NCBI RefSeq assembly: GCF_009817885.1
Contig: NZ_CP041764.1
Coordinates: 4,154,001-4,218,000 of the forward strand
Direction of reading: 5' to 3'
From: Serratia rhizosphaerae
GTDB taxonomy: Bacteria > Pseudomonadota > Gammaproteobacteria > Enterobacterales > Enterobacteriaceae
DNA: 64,000 nt
Part shown: positions 25,629 to 33,630 of the stretch, piece after piece
Numbering within the stretch: the stretch's first letter is position 1
Layout of the letters: every line of letters begins with the position of its first letter
Position numbers and translations under genes: made by a program
Notes under the pieces: generated by a model
What the model was told of the DNA's origin: nothing
Database searches by the model: none
What the model saw: the letters and a program-made list of their open reading frames with translations, nothing else

Positions 25629-26780
25629 GTGGCTGAAGAGAGCGATCTGGAAAAAAGCGAGGCTCCCACGCCCCATCGGTTGGAGAAAGCGCGGAAAGAG
25701 GGGCAGATCCCGCGCTCGCGCGAACTGACCTCGGTGCTGATGTTGATCGCGGGGCTGGCGTGTCTGTGGCTGGGGGGCAGCAATATGGCCCGGGAGCTGT
25801 CGCAGATGCTGGCCGGCGGCCTGCATTTCGATCACGCCATGGTGAATAACGATAAACAGATGCTGCGCCAGCTGGGCACGTTGCTGCGTCAGGCGGTGTG
25901 GGCGCTGTTGCCGGTGCTGGCGGGGCTGGTGCTGGTGGCGCTGACCGCGCCGATGCTGCTGGGAGGGCTGCTGTTCAGCGCCAAATCACTCAAGTTCGAT
26001 CTCAAACGGCTGAACCCGCTGTCCGGCCTGAAACGCATCTTTTCCAGCCAGGTGCTGGCGGAACTGCTGAAGGGCGTGCTCAAGGCGCTGCTGGTGGGCT
26101 GGGTGACCGGTCTGTATCTGTGGCACAACTGGGCGGCGATGCTGCATCTGGTGACGCAGCAGCCGCTGGATGCGATGGCCAACGCGCTGCAGATGGTGGC
26201 GTTCTGCGGGCTGCTGGTGGTGCTTGGCCTGGTGCCGATGGTGGCGTTCGACGTGTTTTATCAGCTGTGGAGTCACTTCAAAAAGCTGAAGATGACCAAG
26301 CAGGATATTCGAGACGAGTTTAAGGAGCAGGAGGGCGACCCGCACGTGAAGGGGCGGATTCGCCAGCAGCAGCGCGCCGCCGCCCGCCGCCGCATGATGG
26401 CGGACGTGCCGAAGGCGGACGTGATCGTCACCAACCCGACGCACTACGCGGTGGCGCTGCAGTACAACGATAAAAAGATGAGCGCGCCGAAGGTGCTGGC
26501 TAAAGGCGCCGGCGAGATTGCGCTGCGCATCCGCGAGCTGGCGGGAGAACACCGTATCCCGCTGCTGGAGGCGCCGCCGCTGGCGCGCGCGCTGTACCGT
26601 CACAGCGAGATTGGCCAACATATTCCCACTACTCTGTACGCCGCGGTCGCCGAAGTGCTGGCCTGGGTATACCAGCTGCGCCGCTGGCAGCAGGAAGGCG
26701 GGCTGATCCCGAAAAAACCTGAACATTTACCGGTGCCGGACGCACTGGATTTTGCTGGAGAAAGTAACGTTGATGGCTAA
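25629..26780 (+). CDS. flhB: FlhB, export gate and substrate-specificity switch
   Basis: FlhB (383 residues, GTG start giving MAEESDLEK, equal to E. coli MSDESDDK) has four membrane segments and a cytoplasmic domain cleaved at the NPTH motif, here N269-P270-T271-H272, the same numbers as in E. coli. Autocleavage switches export from rod/hook to filament substrates after FliK measures the hook. A half-site resembling an FlhDC box (25522-25537) lies upstream; its partner half is weak, so this is only suggestive. The stop overlaps the flhA start. Confidence 0.97.
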   Translation: MAEESDLEKSEAPTPHRLEKARKEGQIPRSRELTSVLMLIAGLACLWLGGSNMARELSQMLAGGLHFDHAMVNNDKQMLRQLGTLLRQAVWALLPVLAGLVLVALTAPMLLGGLLFSAKSLKFDLKRLNPLSGLKRIFSSQVLAELLKGVLKALLVGWVTGLYLWHNWAAMLHLVTQQPLDAMANALQMVAFCGLLVVLGLVPMVAFDVFYQLWSHFKKLKMTKQDIRDEFKEQEGDPHVKGRIRQQQRAAARRRMMADVPKADVIVTNPTHYAVALQYNDKKMSAPKVLAKGAGEIALRIRELAGEHRIPLLEAPPLARALYRHSEIGQHIPTTLYAAVAEVLAWVYQLRRWQQEGGLIPKKPEHLPVPDALDFAGESNVDG

Positions 26781-28854
26781 TTTGGCCTCCCTGCTTCGTT
26801 TGCCGGGGAATTTTAAAGATACGCAGTGGCAGGTGCTCGCCGGCCCGGTGTTGATTCTGTTGATTCTGTCGATGATGGTGCTGCCGCTGCCGTCGTTTAT
26901 CCTCGATCTGCTGTTCACCTTCAATATCGCACTGTCGATTATGGTGCTGTTGGTGGCGATGTTTACCCAGCGCACGCTGGAGTTCGCCGCATTTCCCACC
27001 ATTTTGCTGTTCTCGACCCTGCTGCGCCTGTCGCTGAACGTGGCCTCGACCCGCATCATTCTGATGGAAGGGCATACCGGCTCCGCCGCGGCGGGGCGGG
27101 TGGTAGAGGCTTTCGGTCATTTTCTGGTCGGCGGCAACTTCGCCATCGGCATCGTGGTGTTTATCATCCTGGTGTTGATCAACTTTATGGTGATCACCAA
27201 GGGGGCCGGGCGGATTGCCGAAGTGGGCGCGCGTTTTGTGCTTGACGGTATGCCGGGCAAGCAGATGGCGATCGACGCCGACCTGAACGCCGGCCTGATT
27301 GGTGAAGAAGAGGCGAAAAAACGCCGCGCCGAGGTAACGCAGGAGGCAGATTTCTACGGCTCGATGGACGGCGCCAGTAAATTTGTGCGCGGCGATGCGA
27401 TTGCCGGCCTGATGATTATGGTGCTGAACGTGGTCGGCGGCCTGTTGGTCGGCGTGGTGCAGCACGGCATGCCGCTGGGCGCGGCGGCGGAGAGCTACAC
27501 ACTGCTGACCATCGGCGACGGGCTGGTGGCGCAGATCCCGGCGCTGGTGATCTCTACCGCCGCAGGCGTGATCGTCACCCGCGTGGCGACCGATCAGGAC
27601 GTTGGCGAGCAGATGGTCGGCCAGCTGTTCAACAACCCGCGCGTGATGCTGCTCAGCGCCGGGGTGCTGGGGCTGTTGGGGCTGGTGCCGGGCATGCCGA
27701 ATCTGGTGTTCCTGCTGTTTACCGCCGGGCTGCTGGGGCTGGCCTGGTGGCTGCGCGGCCGTGAGCAGCAGGCGCCGCGTCAGGCGGAAGCACCAGCCGC
27801 GCCGCAGGATAACCCGCAGGCGCTGGAGGCCAGCTGGTCGGACGTTCAGTTGGAAGATCCGCTGGGCATGGAAGTGGGCTATCGGCTGATCCCGATGGTG
27901 GACTTCCAGCAGGATGGTGAGCTGCTGGGGCGTATCCGCAGCATCCGCAAAAAATTCGCCCAGGAGATGGGCTACCTGCCGCCGGTGGTGCATATCCGCG
28001 ACAATCTTGAGCTGCCGCCGGCCCGCTACCGTATTCTGATGAAGGGTGTGGAAATCGGCAGCGGTGAAGCGCATCCGGGGCGTTGGCTGGCGATTAATCC
28101 CGGCAATGCGGCGGGAGAGTTGCCCGGCGAGAAAACCATCGATCCGGCCTTTGGTCTGGAGGCGGTGTGGATCGACAGCGCGCTGCGTGAGCAGGCGCAG
28201 ATTCAGGGCTTCACGGTGGTGGAGGCCAGCACCGTGGTGGCGACCCATCTGAATCATCTGATCGGCCAGTTCGCCAGTGAGCTGTTTGGCCGTCAGGAAA
28301 CGCAGCAACTGCTGGACCGCGTGACGCAGGATATGCCGAAGCTGACCGAAGACTTTGTACCCGGCGTGGTCTCGCTGACCACGTTGCACAAGGTGCTGCA
28401 AAATCTGCTGGCGGAACGCATTTCGATTCGTGATATGCGCACCATTATTGAAACGCTGGTGGAACATGCGCCGACGCAGAGCGACCCGTATGAACTGACC
28501 GCTGCGGTGCGTGTAGCGCTGGGGCGGGCGATCACCCAGCAGTGGTTCCCGGGCAACGGTGAAATTCAGGTGATTGGTCTGGATACCCAGCTGGAGCACC
28601 TGCTGTTGCAGGCGCTGCAGAATGGCGGCGGGCTGGAGCCGGGGCTGGCCGAACGCCTGTTGGAACAGGCGCAGCAGGCGCTGCAGCGTCAGGAGATGCA
28701 CAGCGCGCCGCCGGTGTTGCTGGTCAATCACGCGCTGCGGCCGCTGCTGTCGCGCTTCCTGCGCCGCAGCTTGCCGCAGCTGGTGGTGCTGTCGAATCTG
28801 GAAATCAATGATGAGCGCCAAATCCGCATGACCGCCACCATCGGCGGCGTCTGA
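26773..28854 (+). CDS. flhA: FlhA, flagellar export gate
   Basis: FlhA is a 693-residue protein with eight membrane segments in the first half, including the FHIPEP-type region (STRIILMEGHTGSAAAGRVV and GGNFAIGIVVFIILV), and a cytoplasmic nonameric ring domain that receives chaperone-substrate complexes. Start choice: an earlier in-frame TTG at 26752 is possible, but the ATG at 26773 gives MANLASLLRLP, matching E. coli MSNLAAMLRLP, and overlaps flhB by 8 nt. The stop overlaps the flhE ATG. Confidence 0.97.
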   Translation: MANLASLLRLPGNFKDTQWQVLAGPVLILLILSMMVLPLPSFILDLLFTFNIALSIMVLLVAMFTQRTLEFAAFPTILLFSTLLRLSLNVASTRIILMEGHTGSAAAGRVVEAFGHFLVGGNFAIGIVVFIILVLINFMVITKGAGRIAEVGARFVLDGMPGKQMAIDADLNAGLIGEEEAKKRRAEVTQEADFYGSMDGASKFVRGDAIAGLMIMVLNVVGGLLVGVVQHGMPLGAAAESYTLLTIGDGLVAQIPALVISTAAGVIVTRVATDQDVGEQMVGQLFNNPRVMLLSAGVLGLLGLVPGMPNLVFLLFTAGLLGLAWWLRGREQQAPRQAEAPAAPQDNPQALEASWSDVQLEDPLGMEVGYRLIPMVDFQQDGELLGRIRSIRKKFAQEMGYLPPVVHIRDNLELPPARYRILMKGVEIGSGEAHPGRWLAINPGNAAGELPGEKTIDPAFGLEAVWIDSALREQAQIQGFTVVEASTVVATHLNHLIGQFASELFGRQETQQLLDRVTQDMPKLTEDFVPGVVSLTTLHKVLQNLLAERISIRDMRTIIETLVEHAPTQSDPYELTAAVRVALGRAITQQWFPGNGEIQVIGLDTQLEHLLLQALQNGGGLEPGLAERLLEQAQQALQRQEMHSAPPVLLVNHALRPLLSRFLRRSLPQLVVLSNLEINDERQIRMTATIGGV

Positions 28855-29258
28855 TGAGGCGTCTGTGGCTACTGCTGTGGCTGTTTGTCGTTCCTGCGGT
28901 GCAGGCGGCTTCCGGCTCCTGGGCGGCCGATGCGCTGGGGGCGACGTTGAGCCATGGCGGCGTCAGCGAGCAATCGCCCGCGCTGCGGCCGCCGAATGTT
29001 TTAACGAGCGATAAGGCGCGCATCGTCAGCGTCAGCTGGCGTTATCTGCTGACATCACCGCCGCCGGCCGGTCTGCAGGTGCAGCTGTGCATGGCGGGGC
29101 GTTGCGTACCGCTTGCGGGCGCCAGCGGTACTACGCTGGCGCTGCAGGGGGCGCCGGCGGCCAGCGAGCTGCGCTTCAGCTATGTTGTGCAGACGCGCGG
29201 CGCGCTGTTTCCTCCGCTGCGGGTGCTTAGCAACCAGGTGATTGTCAATTATCAGTAA
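28854..29258 (+). CDS. flhE: FlhE, periplasmic flagellar protein
   Basis: FlhE has 134 residues with a clear Sec signal peptide (MRRLWLLLWLFVVPAVQA, cleavage after about residue 18). It starts on the stop of flhA. In Salmonella FlhE is periplasmic and helps keep the export apparatus proton-tight; it is not needed for swimming. The mature protein contains two cysteines close together (QLCMAGRCVPL), which may form a disulfide. It ends only 4 nt from the convergent antitoxin gene. Confidence 0.92.
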   Translation: MRRLWLLLWLFVVPAVQAASGSWAADALGATLSHGGVSEQSPALRPPNVLTSDKARIVSVSWRYLLTSPPPAGLQVQLCMAGRCVPLAGASGTTLALQGAPAASELRFSYVVQTRGALFPPLRVLSNQVIVNYQ

Positions 29259-29262
29259 TGTC

Positions 29263-29568
29263 TCAGGCGAGGATCGCCAGTCCGCTGCGTTCAACCAGCG
29301 ACAGCAGCTTCATCGCCGCGGAGTTGGGTTTTGCCTCGCCGCGCTCCCACTTTTGCACCGCTTTTTTACTGACGTTGAGGTGCAGGGCGAACACCGGCTG
29401 GCTGACGTTTTCACGTTCACGCAGGGCGCGGATGTCGGCGGGCGAGTAGTGTTTAACCGGGTGTAAACAGAGCATATCGAAGGTGCGCATTGTCACATCG
29501 TCGACGAAGCCCGTTTGGTGCAGTCCCTGCACTTCCTGGTGGATCTCAGACAGAATTTTGCTCATCAC
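29263..29568 (-). CDS. XRE-family antitoxin of a type II TA pair
   Basis: The 101-residue protein has an N-terminal arm of about 40 residues that likely binds the toxin, and a helix-turn-helix in residues about 43-95 (ALRERENVSQPVFALHLNVS then KAVQKWERGEAKPNS). This is the pattern of HigA/NadS-like antitoxins that also repress their own operon. It follows the toxin gene with a 23-nt overlap, the toxin-first order typical of higBA-like systems. It is not a flagellar gene and is convergent with flhE. Confidence 0.88.
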   Translation of the reverse strand: MMSKILSEIHQEVQGLHQTGFVDDVTMRTFDMLCLHPVKHYSPADIRALRERENVSQPVFALHLNVSKKAVQKWERGEAKPNSAAMKLLSLVERSGLAILA

Positions 29569-29932
29569 ACAGCCTCTTTAATTCCTTGTTGTTAACCAAC
29601 TGATAAAGCCTATAAGGCGAGAAATCCAGATACAGGGCCGCCAGGCATTTTAATGCAGCCAGTTCGTCGCGGCTCAGGTTCTCCCGCTCGCTTTTGGCGA
29701 ACCCGCGCATAAAAAACAGCCGGTTCTCCTCACGGAAGGCGATCAACAGGCGGTAGTCGCCGCGTTTTCCCCCACCGTGTCTCGCGACCCGTTTTTTGTA
29801 CACGCAGCCGCCGAGGCTGGCCTCGTAGTTTTCATGCCGTATTTCTCTGGCGGCTTTGATCACGGTGGCGTCGCTGATGCCTTCACGCGCGGCAAAAGCC
29901 TGAAACGTTTTGGTCAGGTAGATATCCGTCAT
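29546..29932 (-). CDS. RelE/HigB-like toxin of a type II TA pair
   Basis: The 128-residue basic protein contains KKRVARHGGGKRGDYRLLIAF and FFMRGFAKSERENLS, the core of the RelE-like family PF06296 (formerly DUF1044), which comprises probable ribosome-dependent mRNA interferases. The KRxxYR and GFAKxER motifs hold the likely catalytic basic residues. A tail of about 40 residues extends past the core. Toxicity is inferred, not visible. A palindromic operator lies 20 nt upstream. Confidence 0.87.
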   Translation of the reverse strand: MTDIYLTKTFQAFAAREGISDATVIKAAREIRHENYEASLGGCVYKKRVARHGGGKRGDYRLLIAFREENRLFFMRGFAKSERENLSRDELAALKCLAALYLDFSPYRLYQLVNNKELKRLCDEQNSV

Positions 29933-29951
29933 TCACGCTCCCTGTGAAATC

Positions 29952-29970
29952 TATACCCTTAGTGGGTATA
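29952..29970 (-). promoter_or_regulatory. Palindromic operator of the TA operon
   Basis: TATACCC (29952-29958) and GGGTATA (29964-29970) form a perfect 7-bp inverted repeat with a 5-nt spacer, 20 nt upstream of the toxin start. The position and symmetry fit binding by the HTH antitoxin, a standard autoregulation for such pairs. Confidence 0.75.
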
Positions 29971-30120
29971 TTTCAAACGGTTTAACAACGCGCTCATCAT
30001 GCCGTGTCAAACGTGGGAGGCACAGAGGAATAGAGGGATTATGCGGGACGTGATGAATTTAAAAATGACGATATAGCGGCATTTATCAAAGGAATGCGCA
30101 TGGCTGCGCAAAATGGTAAA

Positions 30121-30153
30121 CGTCGTCCGGCGCCATGGGGCAGCCGGACGACG
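30121..30153 (-). terminator. Probable terminator of flgMN
   Basis: CGTCGTCCGGC (30121-30131) pairs perfectly over 11 bp with 30143-30153, with an 11-nt loop, starting 12 nt beyond the flgN stop. On the minus strand it is followed by TTTACCATTTT, a weak T-tract, so termination is likely but may be incomplete. Confidence 0.65.
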
Positions 30154-30164
30154 CGAAGAGGGAT

Positions 30165-30599
30165 TTAAACGCCGATTTTACGCCCCAGCAGGCTGCCGGC
30201 GCGCGACTGTCCGTCCGGTCCGTACAGCGTTTTATTCTGTTTGTTCAGCACCGCCAGTGCCTGAGCGTTGTGGTCGATATGGCGGCTGAGCAGCAGGCCG
30301 TTATGCTGGTTTTTCTCACGCAGCTGCTGACTCAACTGCTGCACCTGCCGCCAGCGTGCCGTCAGCGCGTCGTGGCCGGCATAGGGCGCTTTCAGGCCGC
30401 CGCTATTTTCCAACTGCTGTCGCTGCTGCTCCAGATGATTGACCGTCGCCAGCAGCTGGCTTTTGTCATCGGTGACGCGCTGCAGCGTCGGCCCTGGCAA
30501 GCGACTGGCGCACAACAGGGCGTGTTCTTCCGCCAGCGTACTCTCCAGCTCGCTGAGCGTTGCCAGCAGCTTGTCCAGCTGCAGGGTCAGGCTTTCCAT
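30165..30599 (-). CDS. flgN: FlgN, export chaperone for FlgK and FlgL
   Basis: FlgN has 144 residues and is mainly helical (LTLQLDKLLATLSELESTLA at the start). It is the cytosolic chaperone that carries the hook-filament junction proteins FlgK and FlgL to the export gate. It follows flgM by 29 nt in the usual flgMN order. Both genes can be read from the flgA (class 2) and flgM (class 3) promoters. Confidence 0.93.
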   Translation of the reverse strand: MESLTLQLDKLLATLSELESTLAEEHALLCASRLPGPTLQRVTDDKSQLLATVNHLEQQRQQLENSGGLKAPYAGHDALTARWRQVQQLSQQLREKNQHNGLLLSRHIDHNAQALAVLNKQNKTLYGPDGQSRAGSLLGRKIGV

Positions 30600-30628
30600 G
30601 GTGTTGATTTACCTTTTCTCTCGGGTGT

Positions 30629-30940
30629 TCAGCGCGGGCCGGCGTTCCACTGGCTGTCGTTTTGCATTTCCTGCAGCAGCGCGTCGGCAATTTTGCCGGC
30701 GTCCATGGTGAGATCGCCGCTGCGAATCGCCTGTTTAATCGCCTCGACCCGGGTCATGTCGATATCCTGGCTGCCGGGCTGCATCAGCTGCGCCTGCGCA
30801 TCGCTGAGCCTGACCTGCGTACCGCTCAGGCCGTTTTCCGCCTGGGCGTTCTTACGCGCTTTCAGCGGCGTTTCCGCTGCGGTGTCACGGGGCTGCACGG
30901 CAGAAATGGCCTGCAGCCGTTGGGTGCGATCGATACTCAT
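30629..30940 (-). CDS. flgM: FlgM, anti-sigma factor of FliA
   Basis: FlgM has 103 residues. The N-terminal half is polar and likely disordered; the C-terminal half (VRLSDAQAQL, then DIDMTRVEAIKQAIRSG and IADALLQE) is the sigma28-binding part. It blocks FliA until the hook is finished and FlgM is exported. Start choice: the longer frame begins at 30967, but ATG 30940 has GGAG 8 nt upstream and gives MSIDRTQ, as in relatives. A FliA promoter lies about 100 nt upstream, so FliA drives its own inhibitor. Confidence 0.95.
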   Translation of the reverse strand: MSIDRTQRLQAISAVQPRDTAAETPLKARKNAQAENGLSGTQVRLSDAQAQLMQPGSQDIDMTRVEAIKQAIRSGDLTMDAGKIADALLQEMQNDSQWNAGPR

Positions 30941-31037
30941 GTTCAATCTCCATCTACGTTGCCGCATGTGCGACGACGGAAGTCGTTATTGCTCTGGCCG
31001 CTCAGCGGAGGGGCGGCCGATGCCGTTGATAGTGTAA

Positions 31038-31064
31038 CTATCGGCAGGCCGGCGCAAACCTTTA
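31038..31064 (-). promoter_or_regulatory. FliA promoter of flgM
   Basis: On the minus strand TAAAGGTT (31064-31057), an 11-nt spacer and GCCGATAG (31045-31038) match 13 to 14 of 16 consensus positions. It lies about 98 nt before the flgM ATG. Its -35 edge touches the dispersed repeat that fills the rest of the flgM-flgA gap. Confidence 0.85.
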
Positions 31065-31178
31065 TACCCGGCATACTTCAATGTGACCGGGGTGTTGGCG
31101 GCGTTCAGTCATCCGAATCACTTCTGAGCATGCTCATCGGGATGCTTTCCCTTGCCGCAACGCGAACGACTTGGGGTC
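31065..31178. repeat. Degenerate copy of a dispersed intergenic palindromic repeat
   Basis: The stretch from TATACCCGGCATACTTCAA through TTGGCGGCG, CCGAATCACTT, CTCATCGGGAT and CTTGCCGC to ACTTGGGG follows, word for word in places, a roughly 110-bp imperfect palindrome that I recall as frequent between genes in Serratia and Yersinia. Its centre is a 12-bp perfect palindrome, TGAGCATGCTCA (31125-31136). Identification is from memory, and the outer limits are approximate. Confidence 0.6.
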
Positions 31179-31190
31179 TGGCCGCTTTCT

Positions 31191-31841
31191 TTATAACGCA
31201 ATGCGGATGTCGCCGTCCTCATCGACCGTGCCGCTGACGATCCGTCCGGAAGCCATACGCACCCGCACGCTGTCATCGACAGCGGCGTTGTTCATCGCCT
31301 TACCGTTGCCGCTGATAGTAAAACTTTCGCCCTGTATCCGCACCTGCACCGGTTGGCCGGCTTTCACCTGCCAGGGGCGGCGCAGCATCGGGATAGTCAA
31401 AGGCTGGCCGCGGCCGATATGGCGCAGGCTGACGGCGCCGAGGGCGCGGCGCGCCTCGCGGAGTGCGCGCGGCGGCAGCGTATCCAGCCGTCCGCGCACG
31501 ACTTTTACGTCTGCCGCCGTCAGCGCCTGGCCGGCGCGAATGGCGCGCGCAGCCACCAGATAGCGGCCGCTCGCCGCCACCCGCGTCTGAATAAAACGGC
31601 GCTCGTCGCCGCAACGGGCAGAGAGAGTAACGCTGCCCCAGAGGCGGGCGCTCTGCGTCAGCGCCAGCAGCGGCGTGGCGCAGGCGGGCCATTGCGCCTT
31701 CGGCGTGCGCACCTCGACGTTGACCTTCACCGGGCTGTCGGCAAACTGCGCCTGGATAAAACGTTCGACCTGGTCGCTGAAATCGTCGGCGCAGACCGGT
31801 AAAGCCGACAGCAGCGCCAGCAGCATAAGTAGTAATCGCAA
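31191..31841 (-). CDS. flgA: FlgA, periplasmic P-ring chaperone
   Basis: FlgA, about 216 residues, has a signal peptide (MRLLLMLLALLSALPVCA) and an SAF-type C-terminal domain (RAIRAGQALTAADVKVVRG). It assists FlgI P-ring assembly in the periplasm. Start choice: the frame extends to 31871, but the TTG at 31841 follows GGGAGG by about 6 nt and gives a compact signal peptide; a GTG at 31868 is the alternative. It is divergent from flgB across a shared control region with an FlhDC box. Confidence 0.9.
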   Translation of the reverse strand: MRLLLMLLALLSALPVCADDFSDQVERFIQAQFADSPVKVNVEVRTPKAQWPACATPLLALTQSARLWGSVTLSARCGDERRFIQTRVAASGRYLVAARAIRAGQALTAADVKVVRGRLDTLPPRALREARRALGAVSLRHIGRGQPLTIPMLRRPWQVKAGQPVQVRIQGESFTISGNGKAMNNAAVDDSVRVRMASGRIVSGTVDEDGDIRIAL

Positions 31842-31927
31842 TCCCGACCTCCCGGACGTTATCCGCACCAACGCCGCCGTGGCGACCTGTCTGATAGGCG
31901 ATAGTGTACCCGGACTCCGCGCCGGTT

Positions 31928-31969
31928 AAGCGGGCAAATAGCGACGCATTTGACGTTTATTCTCGCGAT
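31928..31969. promoter_or_regulatory. Likely FlhD4C2 box between flgA and flgB
   Basis: Left half 31928-31943 matches 11 of 16 bases of AATGGCAGAAATAGCG, including AAATAGCG exactly; after a 10-nt spacer the right half 31954-31969 matches about 9 of 16 of the inverse. The half-site distance is as in E. coli class 2 promoters, and the place between the divergent flgAMN and flgB operons is the expected one. Confidence 0.6.
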
Positions 31970-32027
31970 AGGTTGGCCATAGCGGCGTTTATGCTGTCGG
32001 CTCCAAATTCTAACCTCGTGAGGGAGC

Positions 32028-32438
32028 ATGCTTGACAAACTGGACGCCAACCTGCGTTTCGGGCAAGAGGCGCTGAACCTGCGCGCGCAGCGCCAGGAGA
32101 TCCTGGCGGGCAATATCGCCAACGCCGACACGCCGGGTTATCAGGCCCGGGATATCGATTTCGCCGGCCAGCTGAACAAGGTGATGGCGCAGGGCCGCCC
32201 CAGCGGCAGCGGCGTGGCGCTCAGCCTGACCTCGGCGCGCCATATTCCGGCGCAGAACCTGCAGCCGCCGCAGCTGGAGCTGTTGTACCGGGTGCCGGAC
32301 CAGCCGGCGAGCGACGGCAACACGGTGGATATGGATCGCGAACGCACCAATTTTGCCGATAACAGCCTGAAGTACCAAACCGATCTGACGCTGCTCACCG
32401 GTCAGATCAAAGGCATGCTGTCGGTGATTCAAGGATAA
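32028..32438 (+). CDS. flgB: FlgB, proximal rod protein
   Basis: FlgB has 136 residues and is the innermost rod subunit exported through the basal body. It holds the rod-family N-terminal motif LRAQRQEILAGNIANADTPGYQARDIDF. It is first in the flgBCDEFGHIJ operon; flgC starts 5 nt after the stop. No signal peptide, as expected for a type III flagellar export substrate. Confidence 0.97.
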   Translation: MLDKLDANLRFGQEALNLRAQRQEILAGNIANADTPGYQARDIDFAGQLNKVMAQGRPSGSGVALSLTSARHIPAQNLQPPQLELLYRVPDQPASDGNTVDMDRERTNFADNSLKYQTDLTLLTGQIKGMLSVIQG

Positions 32439-32443
32439 GACGT

Positions 32444-32848
32444 ATGTCACTACTGAACATTTTTGATATTTCCGGCTCGGCGCTGAGCGCGCAGTCGCAG
32501 CGGCTGAACGTCAGCGCCAGCAACATGGCCAACGCCGACAGCGTCACCGGGCCGGACGGTCAGCCGTACCGCGCCAAACAGGTGGTGTTCGAGCTGGCCG
32601 CCTCCGCCGGCCAGCCTACCGGCGGCGTACGCGTCGCGCAGGTGGTGGAGGATCCGGCACCGGCGCGCAGGGTGTATCAGCCAGGCAACCCGCTGGCGGA
32701 CGCTCGCGGCTACGTCAAGATGCCGAACGTTGACGTGGTCGGTGAAATGGTCAACACCATCTCGGCCTCGCGCAGCTATCAGGCCAACGTCGAGGTGCTG
32801 AACACCACCAAGTCGATGATGATGAAAACTCTCACGCTGGGCCAATAA
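32444..32848 (+). CDS. flgC: FlgC, proximal rod protein
   Basis: FlgC has 134 residues with the N-terminal FDISGSALSAQSQRLNVSAS-type rod motif followed by NMANADS, and a C-terminal helix (VNTISASRSYQANVEVLN) typical of axial proteins. With FlgB, FlgF and FliE it builds the proximal rod. It lies 11 nt before flgD. Confidence 0.97.
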   Translation: MSLLNIFDISGSALSAQSQRLNVSASNMANADSVTGPDGQPYRAKQVVFELAASAGQPTGGVRVAQVVEDPAPARRVYQPGNPLADARGYVKMPNVDVVGEMVNTISASRSYQANVEVLNTTKSMMMKTLTLGQ

Positions 32849-32859
32849 CCGGAGCTTTT

Positions 32860-33549
32860 ATGGGCATTGCCGCAACCACCAATGAACCGCTGGACAACAC
32901 CGTCGCCGGCGCCAACGCCAGAAGCGGCGCGACCGGCAACAGTAGTCAGGATCTGCAAAACAGTTTTCTGACCCTGCTGGTGGCGCAGTTGAAAAACCAG
33001 GACCCGACCAACCCGATGCAGAATAACGAACTGACGACCCAGTTGGCGCAGATCAACACCGTCAGCGGCATCGAAAAACTCAACACCACGCTGGGGTCGA
33101 TTTCCGGCCAGATCAACAGTAATCAGTCTCTGCAGGCCAGCGCGCTGATCGGCCACGGCGTGATGGTGCCGGGCAAAGACATCCTGGTGGGCAGTAAAGA
33201 GGGCCAGGTCAGCACCACGCCGTTCGGCGTCGAGCTGGAACGCGCCGCCAGCAGCGTTACCGCCACCATCAGCGATGCCACCGGTAAGGTGGTGCGCACC
33301 ATCGAGATCGGCGGCCTGGGCGCCGGGGTGCACGCCTTTACCTGGGACGGCAAGCTGGAAGACGGCAGCAACGCGCCGGACGGCGCCTATACCGTTGCCA
33401 TCAACGCCAAGGGCAACGGCGAGCAATTGGTGGCAAACCCGCTGCGTTTCGCCATGGTGAACGGCGTCACCCGCGGCGCGGACGGCGCCAAACTGGATCT
33501 CGGTCTGGCGGGCAGCGCCACGCTGGAAGATGTGCGCCAGATCTTATAA
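32860..33549 (+). CDS. flgD: FlgD, hook cap scaffold
   Basis: FlgD has 229 residues. The N-terminal export region contains FLTLLVAQLKNQDPTNPMQN, and the C-terminal part has the Tudor and Ig-like FLIG domains (AFTWDGKLEDGSNAPDG). It caps the growing hook and is discarded when FlgK arrives. A hairpin follows in the 81-nt gap to flgE. Confidence 0.97.
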   Translation: MGIAATTNEPLDNTVAGANARSGATGNSSQDLQNSFLTLLVAQLKNQDPTNPMQNNELTTQLAQINTVSGIEKLNTTLGSISGQINSNQSLQASALIGHGVMVPGKDILVGSKEGQVSTTPFGVELERAASSVTATISDATGKVVRTIEIGGLGAGVHAFTWDGKLEDGSNAPDGAYTVAINAKGNGEQLVANPLRFAMVNGVTRGADGAKLDLGLAGSATLEDVRQIL

Positions 33550-33555
33550 CAGGCA

Positions 33556-33577
33556 GCGCCGGCAGAATCTGCCGCGC
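33556..33577 (+). other. Intercistronic hairpin between flgD and flgE
   Basis: GCGC-C-GGCAGA and TCTGCC-GCGC form a 10-bp stem with one bulged C and a tiny loop, 6 nt after the flgD stop. There is no T-run immediately after it. It may set mRNA stability so that the hook gene flgE, whose product is needed in many copies, outlasts the upstream part. Confidence 0.5.
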
Positions 33578-33630
33578 CTTATTCAGCGCAGGCTGTTTTA
33601 ACTTACCTATTTGTTTTTTGGAGACTACAC

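Noticed and set aside
26629..28821. 730-codon minus-strand open frame
   Set aside because: Antisense to flhA, extremely rich in histidine, glutamine and arginine, with no family resemblance; flhA fills the same stretch with a clear protein.
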